From positions 1-6,651 of the forward strand of contig CALLIO010000255.1 of NCBI GenBank assembly GCA_938009055.1: a stretch of 6,651 nt of DNA, given 5' to 3'. Origin of the DNA: an uncultured Altererythrobacter sp. (GTDB lineage: Bacteria; Pseudomonadota; Alphaproteobacteria; Sphingomonadales; Sphingomonadaceae). Shown piece after piece: positions 6,323 through 6,651 of the stretch. Each line of letters opens with the position of its first letter. Position 1 is the stretch's first letter. The notes under the pieces are model-generated. The model did no database searches and had not been told where the DNA came from. It worked only from the letters and a program-made list of their open reading frames with translations. The position numbers were made by a program, and so were the translations under genes.

Positions 6323-6651
6323 CTAACCTCCCATCCGCATGATTTCTTGATAGGCGGAGAGCAATTTGTTGCGCACTTGCAAGGTAGCTTCGAAGGCGAC
6401 GCTCGATTCCTGACGCGCCAGCATAACTTGCGTCACGTCGGTCACTTCGCCGCGTTCATAGGCGGCCGCCATATCGCTGGAGCGCTTCTGGATCGCGCTG
6501 ACATTATCAACCGCGCCGCTCAGCGTATCGGCAAAATCGCCCAAGGGGCCGTTGGCCTGCGGAACACCGGTTGGCGCAGAGGACTTTACATCCTCAACCC
6601 CGCCCGTTTGCGCAGGGCGCGCTTGCTGCAAAGCTTCGCTGCGCTCGAGGA
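6323..6651 (-). CDS. fliE: Flagellar hook-basal body complex protein FliE (5'-partial)
   Basis: FliE is the small periplasmic protein that joins the FliF MS ring to the proximal rod and is an early export substrate. The reading frame is open to the right edge of the window (108 codons visible), so the true start lies outside. A TTG at 6629-6631 could initiate, but the codons above it (LERSEA) are also open and the family usually has more N-terminal sequence. The C-terminus is diagnostic: a segment reading SSVAFEATLQVRNKLLSAYQ followed by EIMRMGG matches the conserved FliE tail (in E. coli, MQVGIQVRNKLVAAYQEVM-like). The middle segment (DFADTLSGAVDNVSAIQ) fits the helical FliE core. The TAG stop lies four bases before the fliF ATG. 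Being first in fliEFGHIJK order supports the call. Confidence 0.93.
   Translation of the reverse strand, partial: LERSEALQQARPAQTGGVEDVKSSAPTGVPQANGPLGDFADTLSGAVDNVSAIQKRSSDMAAAYERGEVTDVTQVMLARQESSVAFEATLQVRNKLLSAYQEIMRMGG
6327..6332 (-). promoter_or_regulatory. Ribosome binding site of fliF inside the end of fliE
   Basis: The minus strand reads GGGAGG eight bases before the fliF ATG at 6318. These bases also encode the last two glycines of FliE (ATG GGA GGT TAG), so the fliE C-terminus and the fliF Shine-Dalgarno share sequence. This fixes the fliF start and implies the two genes are read from one message. Confidence 0.75.

Noticed and set aside
1..6651. A previously undescribed multi-gene system
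   Set aside because: Every gene fits the standard fliEFGHIJK order with no extra genes inserted. Novelty is limited to features within FliK, FliF and the fliJ-fliK gap.

Overview
The whole window is one stretch of a flagellar basal-body and export operon on the minus strand. In transcription order (right to left) it reads fliE (5' end cut off by the right edge) - fliF - fliG - fliH - fliI - fliJ - fliK (3' end cut off by the left edge). Protein motifs support fliE, fliF, fliG and fliI strongly. fliH and fliJ rest on weaker motifs plus position. fliK rests mainly on position and composition, because its conserved C-terminal domain lies outside the window. GC-rich coding and the content of the proteins suggest an alphaproteobacterium, perhaps of the Sphingomonadales/Erythrobacteraceae type. 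That placement is an impression, not something proved by a marker gene.

Layout: 6323-6651 fliE (MS ring-rod junction), 4627-6318 fliF (MS ring), 3626-4630 fliG (rotor/switch), 2944 to about 3633 fliH (ATPase regulator), 1613-2947 fliI (export ATPase), 1192-1623 fliJ (ATPase stalk/chaperone escort), a 97-base gap, then 1-1094 fliK (hook-length ruler). Junctions from fliE to fliJ are very tight: a 4-base gap at fliE/fliF, ATGA overlaps at fliF/fliG and fliH/fliI, and longer overlaps at fliG/fliH and fliI/fliJ. This points to one translationally coupled transcript. The only real intergenic space is between fliJ and fliK. It holds a 12-bp tandem repeat across the fliJ stop codon, a possible weak hairpin, and a separate ribosome binding site for fliK.

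Together the genes build the rotor (FliE, FliF, FliG), the cytoplasmic ATPase complex of the flagellar type III export apparatus (FliH, FliI, FliJ), and the secreted protein that measures the hook (FliK). No promoter is visible; it should lie to the right of the window. No RNA genes, mobile elements, CRISPR arrays or convincing terminators were found.

I do not see an undescribed multi-gene system here. The most interesting signal is inside fliK: five exact-period 63-bp (21-residue) tandem repeats with a conserved VPVxRTPEK core, in the part of the protein that acts as the length ruler. Next is a strongly acidic low-complexity linker in the cytoplasmic tail of FliF, just before the predicted FliG-binding segment.
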